A DNA stretch of 64,000 nt from JAIQFL01 sp035295745 (GTDB lineage: Bacteria; Acidobacteriota; Terriglobia; Bryobacterales; Bryobacteraceae). The stretch covers positions 124,001 to 188,000 of the forward strand of contig DATGIL010000056.1 of assembly GCA_035295745.1 (NCBI GenBank). The letters are read 5' to 3'. Position numbers and translations under genes: made by a program. How positions within the stretch are numbered: the stretch's first letter is position 1; each line of letters begins with the position of its first letter. Of the stretch, positions 26,820-36,143 are shown piece after piece. The notes beneath the pieces are model-generated. The model was not told the origin of the DNA. It saw only the letters and a program-made list of their open reading frames with translations, and made no database searches.

Positions 26820-26938
26820 CGTCAATCTCTCCAGTTTACAAATACTACAAACAATTCGTGATCTTTTTCTATTCTTATTTGCGCATGTGAAAATGGCGGC
26901 CGATTCTAACTGGCCCCCAAAGAAAAGGATAGAAACTC
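26820..26938 (+). promoter_or_regulatory. AT-rich leader and ribosome site of the beta-propeller gene
   Basis: Bases 26830-26900 are strikingly AT-rich for this window and probably hold the promoter. An aaagga ribosome site at about 26925-26930 precedes the ATG by about nine bases. I do not assign exact -35 and -10 boxes. Confidence 0.35.
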
Positions 26939-28018
26939 ATGAGACTTAGTACACTGATTGCCCGGCTTGTCTTCGTGACTTCATTGGCTGCGGCAACTGC
27001 GACTTTCGTTCCCAATTGCTTCGCTGATTCCGATAACCAGAGACTGTTCGGTGACTCGCGCCTGATCGGCCTGGTACCTTTGCCTGGCTATCCCGAGGCG
27101 GTCGCCGTGAATAAGGGAATCGTCTACGTGACCACGCCGGCGAACCTTGGCATTCCGGCGAATAACTCGCCATCCGTGGTGTATGGCCTCGACATCCGCA
27201 CCGGCGCCGTGGTGAAGACCTTTACCATCAAGGGTCAGACCAGCACGGTGAAAGGGCTTGCCTGCGCCGCGTTCGACGATCACGACAACATCTACGTGCT
27301 CGATTTCCAGCAGGGCGTTTTCAAGATCAACGTAAATACCGGCCAGCAAACCACCTACGCGACGAATTTCCCCATCGTCTTTCATTCGGCGTTCAATCCG
27401 ATCTTTCCTCTCTTGCTGAACGATCTGGCATTCGGTCCCAGCGGGGAGCTGTACATCTCCGATACCTTCCAGGCGACCATCTGGCGCGTGCCTCCTGGAG
27501 GAGGAACTCCCGAGGTTTGGTTCCAGGATCCCCGGCTGGACGGCCCCATCGGCCCCAATGGACTGCGCGTATCTCCGGACGGTAAGTCCGTCTACGTGAT
27601 CACCTCCGCGGATGGTAACGGTGTCGGCCGCATGTGGACGTTGCCGCTGGTCAGTCACCCCACCGCTGCGGAGTTGCAACTCTTCACGACCTTCGACACA
27701 GGATCGCGGCCGGACGGCTTTGCCTTCGGACGATCGGGTCGTCTCTACGTGGCGCTGGCGAGTCTGAGTCAGATCGCCGTGCTCAACCCCGATGGCACCC
27801 AGGTGATGCGACTCACCGGCCCGACGGCGCAGAATCTCCAGAACCCGGCGCAGTCGGTTCCGTGGGCCAACATGGCGAACATCGCCTTCAACGATGAAGA
27901 GGGAACCTTGCTGGTGAGCAATCACGCCACATCGGCGCCGGTCACGGACTCGGCGGTGTTCGATGTCTATGTAAACGACAAGGCCGGTATGCTCTTCCCG
28001 AAGGGTGTGGGAAATTAG
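26939..28018 (+). CDS. Secreted NHL/SMP-30-like beta-propeller protein
   Basis: A 359-residue protein with a signal peptide (MRLSTLIARLVFVTSLAAATATF, cleavage near CFAD). The mature part has repeated blade-like motifs: NKGIVYVTTPANLG, DDHDNIYVLDFQQGVFKI, GPSGELYISDTFQATIWRV, SPDGKSVYVITSAD and GRSGRLYVALASLSQIAVL. Such proteins bind or hydrolyse small molecules such as lactones, but no catalytic set of residues is clear here. It stands alone, with its own promoter region. Confidence 0.85.
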   Translation: MRLSTLIARLVFVTSLAAATATFVPNCFADSDNQRLFGDSRLIGLVPLPGYPEAVAVNKGIVYVTTPANLGIPANNSPSVVYGLDIRTGAVVKTFTIKGQTSTVKGLACAAFDDHDNIYVLDFQQGVFKINVNTGQQTTYATNFPIVFHSAFNPIFPLLLNDLAFGPSGELYISDTFQATIWRVPPGGGTPEVWFQDPRLDGPIGPNGLRVSPDGKSVYVITSADGNGVGRMWTLPLVSHPTAAELQLFTTFDTGSRPDGFAFGRSGRLYVALASLSQIAVLNPDGTQVMRLTGPTAQNLQNPAQSVPWANMANIAFNDEEGTLLVSNHATSAPVTDSAVFDVYVNDKAGMLFPKGVGN

Positions 28019-28064
28019 CAGCAATTGATGCGCGCAACGGATGCTATCCTGTCCATTCCGACAC

Positions 28065-28973
28065 ATGAAGACAGGAACCATTCTGACTGTAGTTCCGATT
28101 GCAGCGGTGGTCGCGGCCGGATATTTTCTGCCGCCCGTCCGGCTCTTCGCTCTGAAAGCGGTAGGCCGCGGCCCCGTCTGCCCGATGTCGAATGCTTTGG
28201 CGGCCGATCGCAATCTCCAATCGCAGATCCAGCGGAGCCAGGAAATCCTCCAGAACAGCAGGGTGGTGGAAAAGGATCCGGCGGGGTATCACCGCGTCGA
28301 AACCCCGAAGGGCTCGTGGTGGATCCCCGAAGGCAACGATTACGTCTTGCCCTTCAACCTGGCGGAGCAGGCGCGGGAGATCTATGGCTCGGGCGAGTTC
28401 GCAGTCAAGTCCGGCGATACCGTGCTGGACTGCGGCGCCAACGTGGGCGTCTGGACGCGCACGGCGTTGGATCGCGGCGCGAAGCTGGTCGTGGGATTCG
28501 AGCCTGCTCCCGAAAACATCGAGTCGTATCGACGCAACTTTAAGGATGAAATCGCCGCAGGCCGCGTGGTATTGGTGGCCAAAGGCGTGTGGGACAGAGA
28601 CGATGTCCTGCTCCTCAAACGCGATCCTCACAACAGCGCCGCCGACAGTTTCGTGATGCTCGCAGACGGCACGCCCGGCGTGCAGGCGGCCCTGACGACT
28701 ATCGACAAAGTGGTGGCGGAGATGAAGCTGGACCGCGTGGATTACATCAAGATGGACATTGAGGGCGCGGAAACCCGGGCGCTGGTGGGGGCAAGGGAAA
28801 CGATCATGCGATTCCACCCACGCCTTTCCATCGCGACGGAGCACTCACCTGAGGATGGTGTAAAGATTCCCGCTTCCGTCAACGGTCTGTGGAATGGGTA
28901 CCGCATGATTTGCGGGCCGTGCCTGGAGACCAAAGACGGACACATTCGCCCCGACGTACTGTATTTTCAGTGA
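28065..28973 (+). CDS. FkbM-family methyltransferase with N-terminal membrane anchor
   Basis: ATG 28065 gives 302 residues starting with a hydrophobic helix (TILTVVPIAAVVAAGYFL) and then a linker. The SAM-binding motif DTVLDCGANVGVWTRTAL appears near residue 125, with FEPAPENIESYRRNF as motif post-I. YIKMDIEGAETRAL and LSIATEHSPED are classic FkbM signatures. FkbM enzymes O-methylate sugars or polyketides. The anchor suggests membrane location. Its gene neighbours do not reveal a substrate. Confidence 0.9.
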   Translation: MKTGTILTVVPIAAVVAAGYFLPPVRLFALKAVGRGPVCPMSNALAADRNLQSQIQRSQEILQNSRVVEKDPAGYHRVETPKGSWWIPEGNDYVLPFNLAEQAREIYGSGEFAVKSGDTVLDCGANVGVWTRTALDRGAKLVVGFEPAPENIESYRRNFKDEIAAGRVVLVAKGVWDRDDVLLLKRDPHNSAADSFVMLADGTPGVQAALTTIDKVVAEMKLDRVDYIKMDIEGAETRALVGARETIMRFHPRLSIATEHSPEDGVKIPASVNGLWNGYRMICGPCLETKDGHIRPDVLYFQ

Positions 28974-28991
28974 GCCAGGTAAAAGTAAAGG

Positions 28992-29025
28992 CCCGGCGGG
29001 AGCTCGGAGGATAACACCCGCCGGG
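28992..29025. terminator. Inverted repeat between convergent genes
   Basis: cccggcggg and cccgccggg form a 9-bp GC stem around a 16-base loop, just after the FkbM gene and before the end of the convergent HDAC gene. There is no T tract on either side. It may act as a two-way terminator or pause site. Confidence 0.45.
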
Positions 29026-29101
29026 TGGGCCGCGGAAGACCTGGTGTCCCGCGGACCATTCGTCAGAGCCTCTACACTCCGAGAGACGTCGGTTTCGCTT
29101 G

Positions 29102-30013
29102 TCAGGTTGCAGTCGAGAATAAGCACAATGCGGCGATTCGGAAAGTGTTGGCGTGCGCTTCCGCTGTGCGTGCGATCGGGTCGGAATAACCCCCACCCAG
29201 GGTGATCACCAGGGGAATTCCGTACGATTTTGCGAACGAACACACCAATCGATCGCGCTCCCGCAGGCCTTCCTGCGTAAGCCGCAAGCGCCCGAGCCGA
29301 TCGCCTGACAGCGCATCCACACCCGACTGGTAGAACAATACCTGCGGCTTGAATCGCGCGATGGCAGTGAACACCTCCGGCAAGTGGCTGAGATACTCTT
29401 CATCGCCAGTGCCGTCCGGAAGGCCGATATCGATGCGGCTCTTCTGTTTGCGAAATGGGAAATTATTCTCCCCATGCAGCGAGATCGTCAAGACGTCGGG
29501 ATCGTGCTCGAAGATACTGGCTGTCCCATCTCCTTGGTGGACGTCGAGGTCAATCACGGCGGTTCGCTGGACTCCGCGATCGCGCCGCAGGGCCAGGATG
29601 GCGACGGCCAGGTCGTTAAAGACACAGAATCCGGACCCTTCGGCGCGAAAGGCATGATGCGTTCCTCCGGCCAGATTGCCGCCAAATCCCATCTTCAGGG
29701 CCTGCGCCGTGGCGGACAGGGTGCCTCCCACTGAGGCGAGTGTGCGATTCACCAGTGCCTCGGACCATGGAAATCCGATGCGGCGCATGATGCGCGGATC
29801 GAGCGAGCCGTCCAAGAATCGCGCAACGTATTCCGGGTCGTGGGCGAGTTCGATGGTCTGCGGGTCCGCGGGTACGGCAGGCTGGAACTGATACACTTTG
29901 TCCTGAGCGAGCAAAGCGCGGACCAGCGAGTACTTACCGGACGGAAATTTGTGGCCCGGCGGAAGGGGAATCACGTGGTGATCGCAATAGTAGAGAACGG
30001 GAAGCAACTTCAT
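29102..30013 (-). CDS. Histone deacetylase-like amidohydrolase (AcuC/HDAC family)
   Basis: This 303-residue protein carries all HDAC-fold signatures: AHDPEYV, GGTHHAF (His119/His120), FNDLAVA, IDLDVHQGDGT with the Zn ligands Asp157 and His159, and YQSGVDALSGDRLGRL with Asp238, then LGGGY. Bacterial members remove acyl groups from polyamines or lysines (acetyl-CoA synthetase, AcuC-like). There is no export signal. It is transcribed away from the radical SAM cluster, sharing a 170-base divergent region with it. Confidence 0.93.
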   Translation of the reverse strand: MKLLPVLYYCDHHVIPLPPGHKFPSGKYSLVRALLAQDKVYQFQPAVPADPQTIELAHDPEYVARFLDGSLDPRIMRRIGFPWSEALVNRTLASVGGTLSATAQALKMGFGGNLAGGTHHAFRAEGSGFCVFNDLAVAILALRRDRGVQRTAVIDLDVHQGDGTASIFEHDPDVLTISLHGENNFPFRKQKSRIDIGLPDGTGDEEYLSHLPEVFTAIARFKPQVLFYQSGVDALSGDRLGRLRLTQEGLRERDRLVCSFAKSYGIPLVITLGGGYSDPIARTAEAHANTFRIAALCLFSTAT

Positions 30014-30183
30014 ATTATCCCCGGCAGTTCAGCGGGTGTGGAAGCGTGCAAGGCTTCACTGAGCGCGCGCTTTTGACGTAGTTTTTACATTCTGCCCACA
30101 CTCCGGCCCCGCCCGGTATTCGATCCTGGTGATAGCATGGCCAAACTAAAAGGACTGAGATGTTTCCCCGGGAGTCTTCTGTA

Positions 30184-31686
30184 ATGCCGAAGAAGAAAAT
30201 CGTCTTCTTTTTCCCTGCCTTCTCCAGCCAGGAGGCAACCGCGCCGTTGGGCATTCTGGCCGTGTCCACGCCGCTTCTGCGGGCCGGGTACGAGATCAAA
30301 CTGATCGATTCCACCATCACTCCGAATTTTCAGAAGCGAGTGATCGAGGAACTCAAAGATGCGCTCTGCCTGGCGGTCTCGCTGGTCACCGGCCCCATGA
30401 TTCGCGAGACGGTGCAGGTAGCCCGCGAAGTGAAACGGCTCTATCCCAAGATGCCGATCGTTCTGGGCGGATGGCACCCATCGCTGCTTCCCGATCAGAC
30501 CCTGGCGGCAGATTTCGTGGACGCCGTGGTGGTGGGACAGGGCGAAGATGCGTTGCTCGATGTCGTGCAGCACATCGAGGCGGGAGAGTCGCTGAAAGGC
30601 ATCGCCGGGGTCGGCTACAAGGTGGATGGGCGGATCGCGTTCAATCCGACACGGCCCCTTCGCCCGTTGAAGGAGATGCCGCCCAAAGCCTATCACCTGG
30701 CTGATTTCGATGCCTACCAGCGGGTGTGCGGCCGCCGCTGGGCGATGTACACGTCGAGCCTGGCCTGCCCTTACAACTGCGGCTACTGCACGAACGACGG
30801 CGTGTACGGGCGGAAGTGGAACGCGCTCGATCCGGAACAGGTGGTGGAGGAGACTACCGACTTGGTCAGCCGTTACCGCCTGGAACTGTTGTGGATTGTC
30901 GACGACAACTTCCTGATCGATCGCGAGCGGGCGTTAGGAATCGCCGAGGGCCTGGTGGAGCGGGGCGTGAAGTTCGACTGGAGTATTCAGGCTTCCACGA
31001 ACCTGGTGAATCGCCTCAGTGTGGACGAGTGGAAGTTGCTCAAGCGCTCCGGTTTGTCGCAAGTCTCGCAAGGCGCCGATACCGGATCGCTGAAGATGAT
31101 GTCGCTGATGAACAAAGATTTTCAGGATCTGGACTGCATCTACGGCGCTGCCGAGAAACTCAGCGCGGCTGGTGTGCGGCCCAGCTTCAACCTGATTTTC
31201 GGATATCCAGGCGAGGGCGAGAAGGAACGGCGTGAATCGGTGGCGCTGATGATGAATATCTGCCGCCGCTATCCCGGCGCCGAGTTCTGGACCAACATCT
31301 TCACTCCGTATCCGGGTTCGCCGATCATGAAGCGCGCGTTCGAGCTGGGAATCGAGGTGCCGAAGACGCTCGAAGGATGGGCTGATTTCTTCCCACGCTA
31401 CACGGTGCTGCCGTGGCTCAAGGGCAAGCAGCATGTCCGCGTACAGAACATGCGCGAGTATATGCGCGTGGCATTCCATAGGGTGCCCATCGGCAAGTAC
31501 CGCGTCCCGGCTCTCAATAAGCTGCTGTACAATCTGATCAGTATTCCGGCGAGGTGGCGGCTGGACCATCATGTATACGCATTTCCGGTGGATCTGTGGG
31601 TGCGGAACACCGCACAGAAGCTGTTGACGCCGCCCAAGCCGAAAGTCGACGCGCACCAGCTTTCCGCGGAGCCGGTGACCTGTTAA
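30184..31686 (+). CDS. Cobalamin-type radical SAM protein 1
   Basis: A 500-residue protein with an N-terminal cobalamin-binding-like fold (PLGILAVSTPLLRAGYEIKLID, IVLGGWHPSLLPDQTL, VDAVVVGQGEDALLD) and then the radical SAM core with CPYNCGYC; the cluster cysteines are Cys195, Cys199 and Cys202. Later RSAM motifs include LLWIVDDNFLIDR and NLIFGYPGEGEKER. I prefer ATG 30184 to 30160 because MPKKKIVFFFP is the usual strand start. Class B radical SAM enzymes do methylations, cyclisations and C-C bond chemistry. It opens a tight cluster that continues to 40940. Confidence 0.93.
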   Translation: MPKKKIVFFFPAFSSQEATAPLGILAVSTPLLRAGYEIKLIDSTITPNFQKRVIEELKDALCLAVSLVTGPMIRETVQVAREVKRLYPKMPIVLGGWHPSLLPDQTLAADFVDAVVVGQGEDALLDVVQHIEAGESLKGIAGVGYKVDGRIAFNPTRPLRPLKEMPPKAYHLADFDAYQRVCGRRWAMYTSSLACPYNCGYCTNDGVYGRKWNALDPEQVVEETTDLVSRYRLELLWIVDDNFLIDRERALGIAEGLVERGVKFDWSIQASTNLVNRLSVDEWKLLKRSGLSQVSQGADTGSLKMMSLMNKDFQDLDCIYGAAEKLSAAGVRPSFNLIFGYPGEGEKERRESVALMMNICRRYPGAEFWTNIFTPYPGSPIMKRAFELGIEVPKTLEGWADFFPRYTVLPWLKGKQHVRVQNMREYMRVAFHRVPIGKYRVPALNKLLYNLISIPARWRLDHHVYAFPVDLWVRNTAQKLLTPPKPKVDAHQLSAEPVTC

Positions 31687-31704
31687 TGGTGTCCCGGGGT
31701 AACC

Positions 31705-33108
31705 ATGGTTGACGTACTCCTGACGCATTCCAATCACCTCTACAACGACCGGAAACAGGTTCGCAAGATGCAGCCTTATCCGCCGTTGCAGACCTTGATT
31801 GCAGCCGCGTGTCTGCGGAAGGCGGGTCATTCGGTGGCGCTCTTCGATCCCACTCTGGACTCTCCGGAAGCCGGGTTCGAACGGGCCTTGGCGCTTCACC
31901 AGCCGCGCTTGGTCGCGGTAGTTGAAGACAACTTCAACTACCTGACGAAGATGTGCCTGCTGCGCAATCGCGAACTGTCGTTCTGGATGGCCGCGCAAGC
32001 AAGACGCGCCGGGATTCCGGCGATTGTCAACGGGTCGGATGCCAGCGACCGATCCGGCGAGTACTTGAATGCCGGATTCCAGTACGTGCTGGTCGGCGAA
32101 GTGGAAGAGGCGATCGTCGAGGTCGTGCGCCGGATGTTCGACCTAGGCGTGGCGGAGGTGGGCTTCATTCGCGGCGCTGCTTTTCTGGATGGAGGGCAGG
32201 TGCGGTATCCGCCGCGCCGCGCGCCGATCGCCGATTTGAATGCGCTGCCCGCGCCGGCATGGGATCTGGTGGACGCCGAGCCGTATCGCCGCGCGTGGAC
32301 CGAAGCGCACGGCCATTTCTCCATCAACATGGTTTCGAGCCGCGGATGCCCGTATAGCTGTAACTGGTGTGCCAAGCCGATCTGGGGAGACACCTACCAC
32401 TGCCGGTCGGCAAGGCTGGTGGCCGCGGAAATGCGCGAAGTGAAGACGCGCTTCGCACCGGACCACCTATGGTTTGCCGACGACATCTTCGCGCTCTCGC
32501 AGCAGTGGACGCAGGAATTCGCCGAGGCAGTGGAAGCCGAAGGAGCCCACATCCCCTTCAAGATGCAGTCTCGCTGCGACTTGATGACGCGTCCCACAGT
32601 GGAGAATCTGGCGCAGGCCGGATGCGCCGAGGTGTGGATGGGGGTCGAGTCCGGCTCACAGCAGGTGTTGGATGCAATGGACAAGGGCACGCGCCTCTGG
32701 CAGGTCTACGAGGCGCGCCAGAATCTGCGGCGGCACGGCATTCGGGCGTGCTTCTTTCTGCAATTCGGCTACCCCGGCGAGACCTGGATGGAGATCGAAA
32801 AGACCATCGCACTGGTGCGGAACACGCAGCCCGATGACATCGGAGTCTCGGTATCGTACCCGCTGCCGGGCACCGCGTTTCATCGGACCGTGTCGAGCCA
32901 ACTCGGACCCAAGGAGAACTGGGCCGACAGCGACGATCTCGACATGATGTTCCAGGGCGCCTTCACCACGAATTTTTACCGGGCTCTGGCCGATGCCTTG
33001 CACTTGGAAGTTCGCTCCGGCCGCGACGCTGCCGAAGAGGCGTGGCGCAGTGTGATGGCGTTGAGGTCGACCTGCGAGCGCAAGATTCCGTTATGGATCT
33101 CCTGCTGA
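31705..33108 (+). CDS. Cobalamin-type radical SAM protein 2
   Basis: A 467-residue B12-binding radical SAM protein. It starts MVDVLLTHSNHLYNDRKQV, followed by PPLQTLIAAACLRKAGHSVALFD, the usual start of a B12-binding region. The Fe-S motif is CPYSCNWC (Cys215, Cys219, Cys222). Radical SAM motifs LWFADDIFALSQ, FKMQSRCD and GFQY-like strands follow, with FFLQFGYPGETWMEI later. Its stop overlaps the next gene by 16 bases, so translation is probably coupled. It shares layout with the next protein and may be a paralogue. Confidence 0.93.
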   Translation: MVDVLLTHSNHLYNDRKQVRKMQPYPPLQTLIAAACLRKAGHSVALFDPTLDSPEAGFERALALHQPRLVAVVEDNFNYLTKMCLLRNRELSFWMAAQARRAGIPAIVNGSDASDRSGEYLNAGFQYVLVGEVEEAIVEVVRRMFDLGVAEVGFIRGAAFLDGGQVRYPPRRAPIADLNALPAPAWDLVDAEPYRRAWTEAHGHFSINMVSSRGCPYSCNWCAKPIWGDTYHCRSARLVAAEMREVKTRFAPDHLWFADDIFALSQQWTQEFAEAVEAEGAHIPFKMQSRCDLMTRPTVENLAQAGCAEVWMGVESGSQQVLDAMDKGTRLWQVYEARQNLRRHGIRACFFLQFGYPGETWMEIEKTIALVRNTQPDDIGVSVSYPLPGTAFHRTVSSQLGPKENWADSDDLDMMFQGAFTTNFYRALADALHLEVRSGRDAAEEAWRSVMALRSTCERKIPLWISC

Positions 33109-34412
33109 CACACGGCTATTTCCTGCAGGAAGACCCCAAAGAGCTGCAGATCATGAAGCCCTATGCGCCGCTCGGGCTGCTGTATCTCTCCAGCTATCTG
33201 CGCGCCGCGGGTTTCGGAGTGGAGATCTACGACTCGACCTTCGGTTCGCGCGAGGGGCTGTTCCGGATTCTGGAGACGGAGACGCCTGCGGTCCTGGGCG
33301 TCTATGTGAATCTGATGACGCGCGCGAATGCGCTCGCGATTTTGAAGCGCGGCGCGGCGTGCGGCTGGCGGGTGATTGTGGGCGGCCCGGAGCCAGCCAA
33401 CTATCCCGATGAGTATCTGGCGGCAGGCGCGGAGGTAGTGGTCTCGGGCGAAGGCGAACTGGCGCTCGAATCGCTGCTGCGCGGTATTCCGGCGGGCAAG
33501 GTGCCGGGCGTTTGCATTCGCGCGGAGGATGGTCGCGTAGTGAACACAGGCGCGGCGCGTCAGTTAGCGGATCTGGATGCGCAGCCATGGCCCGATCGCG
33601 AGCGTGTGGATCTGGACCGGTATCTGCGGGTGTGGAAGCAGCATCACGGCGCCAGTTCGGTGTCGCTGATCAGCGCGCGTGGATGTCCGTACCACTGCCG
33701 CTGGTGCAGCCACTCCACATTCGGTAAGACCCACCGGAGGCGGTCGCCGATCGGATTTGTGGATGAAGTGGAGTGGGTGATCGACCGCTATCGCCCCGAT
33801 CAGCTTTGGCTGGCCGACGATGTGTTCACGATCCACCACGGATGGCTCGATCAGTATGCCGCGGAGATGAAGCGCCGCGGGCTGCGCCTTCCCTTCGAGT
33901 GCATCACGCGCGCCGATCGCATGAACGCGCGCGTCGCGGCGCAACTCGCCGAGTTGGGCTGTTACCGGGTGTGGATCGGGTCAGAGAGCGGCTCTCAGCG
34001 GATCCTGGATGCCATGGAGCGCGGCGTCAGTGTTGCGCAGGTACGCGACGCGGTGAGGCAGTTGCGCGAAAGCGGGATTCAGACGGGAATGTTTCTGATG
34101 TGGGGATATGAGGGAGAGAATCTGACCGATATCGAGGCGACGTACGAACATGTGAAGGCGTGCCGTCCGGATGTCTTCTTCACCACGGTCTCGTACCCGA
34201 TTAAAGGGACTCCGTACTATGACGAAGTGCGTCCGAAGCTGGTGCAATTGGGGGCGTGGGAAGGGACCACGGATCGGGAAGTGAAGATCAGTGGGCGGCA
34301 CTCGAGGAAGTTCTATCAACTGGCGGATCAGTTACTGAGAAGCCAGACGGCGGACGAAGCGGCGACGGTGCGTGCGAGTCTGATCGCCGCGTCGAACGAG
34401 GTGGAAGCATGA
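33093..34412 (+). CDS. Cobalamin-type radical SAM protein 3
   Basis: I chose ATG 33093 (MDLLLTHGYFLQEDPKELQ), because the longer frame to 33042 overlaps the previous gene without matching its family. The protein has 439 residues. The B12-like N-terminal segment includes PLGLLYLSSYLRAAGFGVEIYD, and VVSGEGELALES ends it. The cluster motif is CPYHCRWC (Cys198, Cys202, Cys205), then LWLADDVFTIHH and MFLMWGYEGENL. It is the closest relative of radical SAM protein 2 in this window. Confidence 0.92.
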   Translation: MDLLLTHGYFLQEDPKELQIMKPYAPLGLLYLSSYLRAAGFGVEIYDSTFGSREGLFRILETETPAVLGVYVNLMTRANALAILKRGAACGWRVIVGGPEPANYPDEYLAAGAEVVVSGEGELALESLLRGIPAGKVPGVCIRAEDGRVVNTGAARQLADLDAQPWPDRERVDLDRYLRVWKQHHGASSVSLISARGCPYHCRWCSHSTFGKTHRRRSPIGFVDEVEWVIDRYRPDQLWLADDVFTIHHGWLDQYAAEMKRRGLRLPFECITRADRMNARVAAQLAELGCYRVWIGSESGSQRILDAMERGVSVAQVRDAVRQLRESGIQTGMFLMWGYEGENLTDIEATYEHVKACRPDVFFTTVSYPIKGTPYYDEVRPKLVQLGAWEGTTDREVKISGRHSRKFYQLADQLLRSQTADEAATVRASLIAASNEVEA

Positions 34413-34437
34413 TGCTTCAGTCTGCCGGGGTGGCCGC

Positions 34438-35343
34438 ATGAGCAGCGACGTGGCGCAGACACTCCTGTCTGCCGTCTCGACACTCATGTCGAAACTTTTC
34501 GGGGGTCTGCCGATTCCGATCCATTCGGGAAGCCTGCATGCGTTTGCCGGCACCGTGCGCGCGTCGAAAAGCGTCGACATGAGTGTCGACGCGGCAAACA
34601 AGAGTGTTTGCGCCACATCTGCGTTTGATGGCGTGGCCTCTCAGTATGACCGGCAGTGGACTGATGCGCCGATCGGCCTTGCGCAACGGGAACTCGTCTG
34701 GCGATTCGTCGATCCCCTCTTCCATACCGGCGACCGCATCCTCGATGTCGGATGCGGCACCGGCGCCGATGCCGCACATCTCAGCAGGCGCGGAGCCATC
34801 GTGCACGCGACCGATCCATCGCCTGCCATGATCGAGATCGCCCGCGAGCGAGGCGGCTTCACCACGGCAGTGCTCCCCGCGGAACAGATCGCCTCGGTGG
34901 GCGGCATCTTCGATGGCGCCATCTCGAATTTCGGCGCGTTGAACTGCCTCGACGATCTGGCGTCATTCGCGCGCGCATTGGCCACGCGGGTCCGCCCCGG
35001 AGGGTACGTGGCGATCTGCACGATCGGAAAATTCTGCCTCTGGGAGTTTCTCTACTACACCACGCACGGCAAGTTCGCCAAAGGGTTGCGGCGCTTGCGA
35101 GGCACTGCGCCATCTTCTCTGGGCGTGACGGTCCGCTACCCCTCGATCGTCGCCCTCCGAGAGGCATTCGAGGATTTCCAACTAGTCCGTTGGACCGGCA
35201 TCGGCCTTTTCGTACCGCCCTCGTATGTGCGTATGCGCGGCGGCATAGTGCGATGGTGCAGCTTCCTCGACCGCGCCCTGGCGCGACTACCGCTACTGCG
35301 CGCCCTGGCCGACCATCGTCTCTTAATTCTGGTGAGGAAATGA
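34438..35343 (+). CDS. SAM-dependent methyltransferase 1, N-terminus encoded by a repeat element
   Basis: The frame begins MSSDVAQTLLSAV and runs through a palindromic repeat (copy B, 34450-34616), which encodes about the first 60 residues. The real methyltransferase domain starts near AFDGVASQYDRQW and has RILDVGCGTGADAAHL (motif I), ISNFGALNCLDDLASF and PGGYVAICTIG. The true start could be this ATG or lie in the repeat; no ATG lies between the repeat and the conserved start. It is separated from radical SAM protein 3 by 25 bases and overlaps methyltransferase 2 by four bases. Its substrate is unknown. Confidence 0.85.
   Translation: MSSDVAQTLLSAVSTLMSKLFGGLPIPIHSGSLHAFAGTVRASKSVDMSVDAANKSVCATSAFDGVASQYDRQWTDAPIGLAQRELVWRFVDPLFHTGDRILDVGCGTGADAAHLSRRGAIVHATDPSPAMIEIARERGGFTTAVLPAEQIASVGGIFDGAISNFGALNCLDDLASFARALATRVRPGGYVAICTIGKFCLWEFLYYTTHGKFAKGLRRLRGTAPSSLGVTVRYPSIVALREAFEDFQLVRWTGIGLFVPPSYVRMRGGIVRWCSFLDRALARLPLLRALADHRLLILVRK
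34450..34616. repeat. Palindromic repeat element, copy B, inside a coding frame
   Basis: The element runs from gtggcgcagacactcctgtc to aagagtgtttgcgccac. Its left half has ctcgacactcatgtcga and its right half gtcgacatgagtgtcgac, both small hairpins. The 167-bp element keeps an open reading frame across its length and forms the N-terminus of the methyltransferase gene at 34438. Confidence 0.85.
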
Positions 35344-36143
35344 CCATGCTCGCCAGCACGCGCCAACGCTTTCTCGACGACTACATCAAGATTCGCCACG
35401 CCGAAGGCCGTGGCTCGGAGGAGGCCGAGTACTACTTCGCACTTCCTTACCGTGACATCACCGGACGGCTTCAGGATCAATGGGCCATTCGCGGCAAGAG
35501 CTATCGATTTCTGGAGCAGCTCGTTCTGCCGCCGATCGAGGAGTATTTTGCGAGGCCGCTGCGCGTCGCCGATCTGGGGGCGGGCAACTGTTGGATGTCG
35601 TATCGGCTTGCGCTGCGCGGCCATCGTCCCATCGCGATCGATATTCTGGCGGACCCTCTCGACGGACTCGCCGCGGGCCGCCACTATCAGGAGCGCACCC
35701 CGTTCCCGCGCGTGAGCGCCGAGTTTGACGCGCTTCCACTGGCCGATGGCTGCCTCGACCTCGCGATCTACAACGCCTCGATCCACTACTCTATCGACTA
35801 CCGTCGCACCCTGTCGGAGGTGCGCCGGTGTTTGCGGCCCGAGGGTTGTTTTCTGATCGTCGATTCGCCGGTCTATCGATGCCGCGAACATGGAGAGAGG
35901 ATGCGCCGCGAGCGCCACCAGCAGTTCCAGTCGCAGTACGGCTTCGCGTCCGACACGCTCGAGAGCCTGGAATTCTTCGATGAGGAGATGCTGGCCGAGC
36001 TGTCGCACGATCTCGGCATTCGCTGGCGAATCCGGCGGCCCTGGCTCGGTTGGCAATGGATGATGCGTCCCTTCAAAGCGCGTTGGAACGGCAAGCGTCC
36101 GCCCTCGCGCTTCTGGATGCTCGAAGGCAGGTTCGCGTCATGA
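35340..36143 (+). CDS. SAM-dependent methyltransferase 2
   Basis: ATG 35340 overlaps the preceding stop (ATGA) and gives 267 residues (MTMLASTRQRFLDDY). The SAM-binding motif RVADLGAGNCWMSYRLALRG lies near residue 80, followed by AIDILADPLDGL (motif post-I), AEFDALPLADGCLDLAIYNASIHY and CLRPEGCFLIVDSP. It is a class I methyltransferase with a C-terminal Trp/Arg-rich tail. The upstream frame (to 34752) is a shadow of methyltransferase 1. Its stop overlaps the start of radical SAM protein 4 by four bases. Confidence 0.92.
   Translation: MTMLASTRQRFLDDYIKIRHAEGRGSEEAEYYFALPYRDITGRLQDQWAIRGKSYRFLEQLVLPPIEEYFARPLRVADLGAGNCWMSYRLALRGHRPIAIDILADPLDGLAAGRHYQERTPFPRVSAEFDALPLADGCLDLAIYNASIHYSIDYRRTLSEVRRCLRPEGCFLIVDSPVYRCREHGERMRRERHQQFQSQYGFASDTLESLEFFDEEMLAELSHDLGIRWRIRRPWLGWQWMMRPFKARWNGKRPPSRFWMLEGRFAS

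Noticed and set aside
34752..35339. Upstream extension of methyltransferase 2
   Set aside because: It is the shadow frame of methyltransferase 1, very Arg-rich, with no family match.
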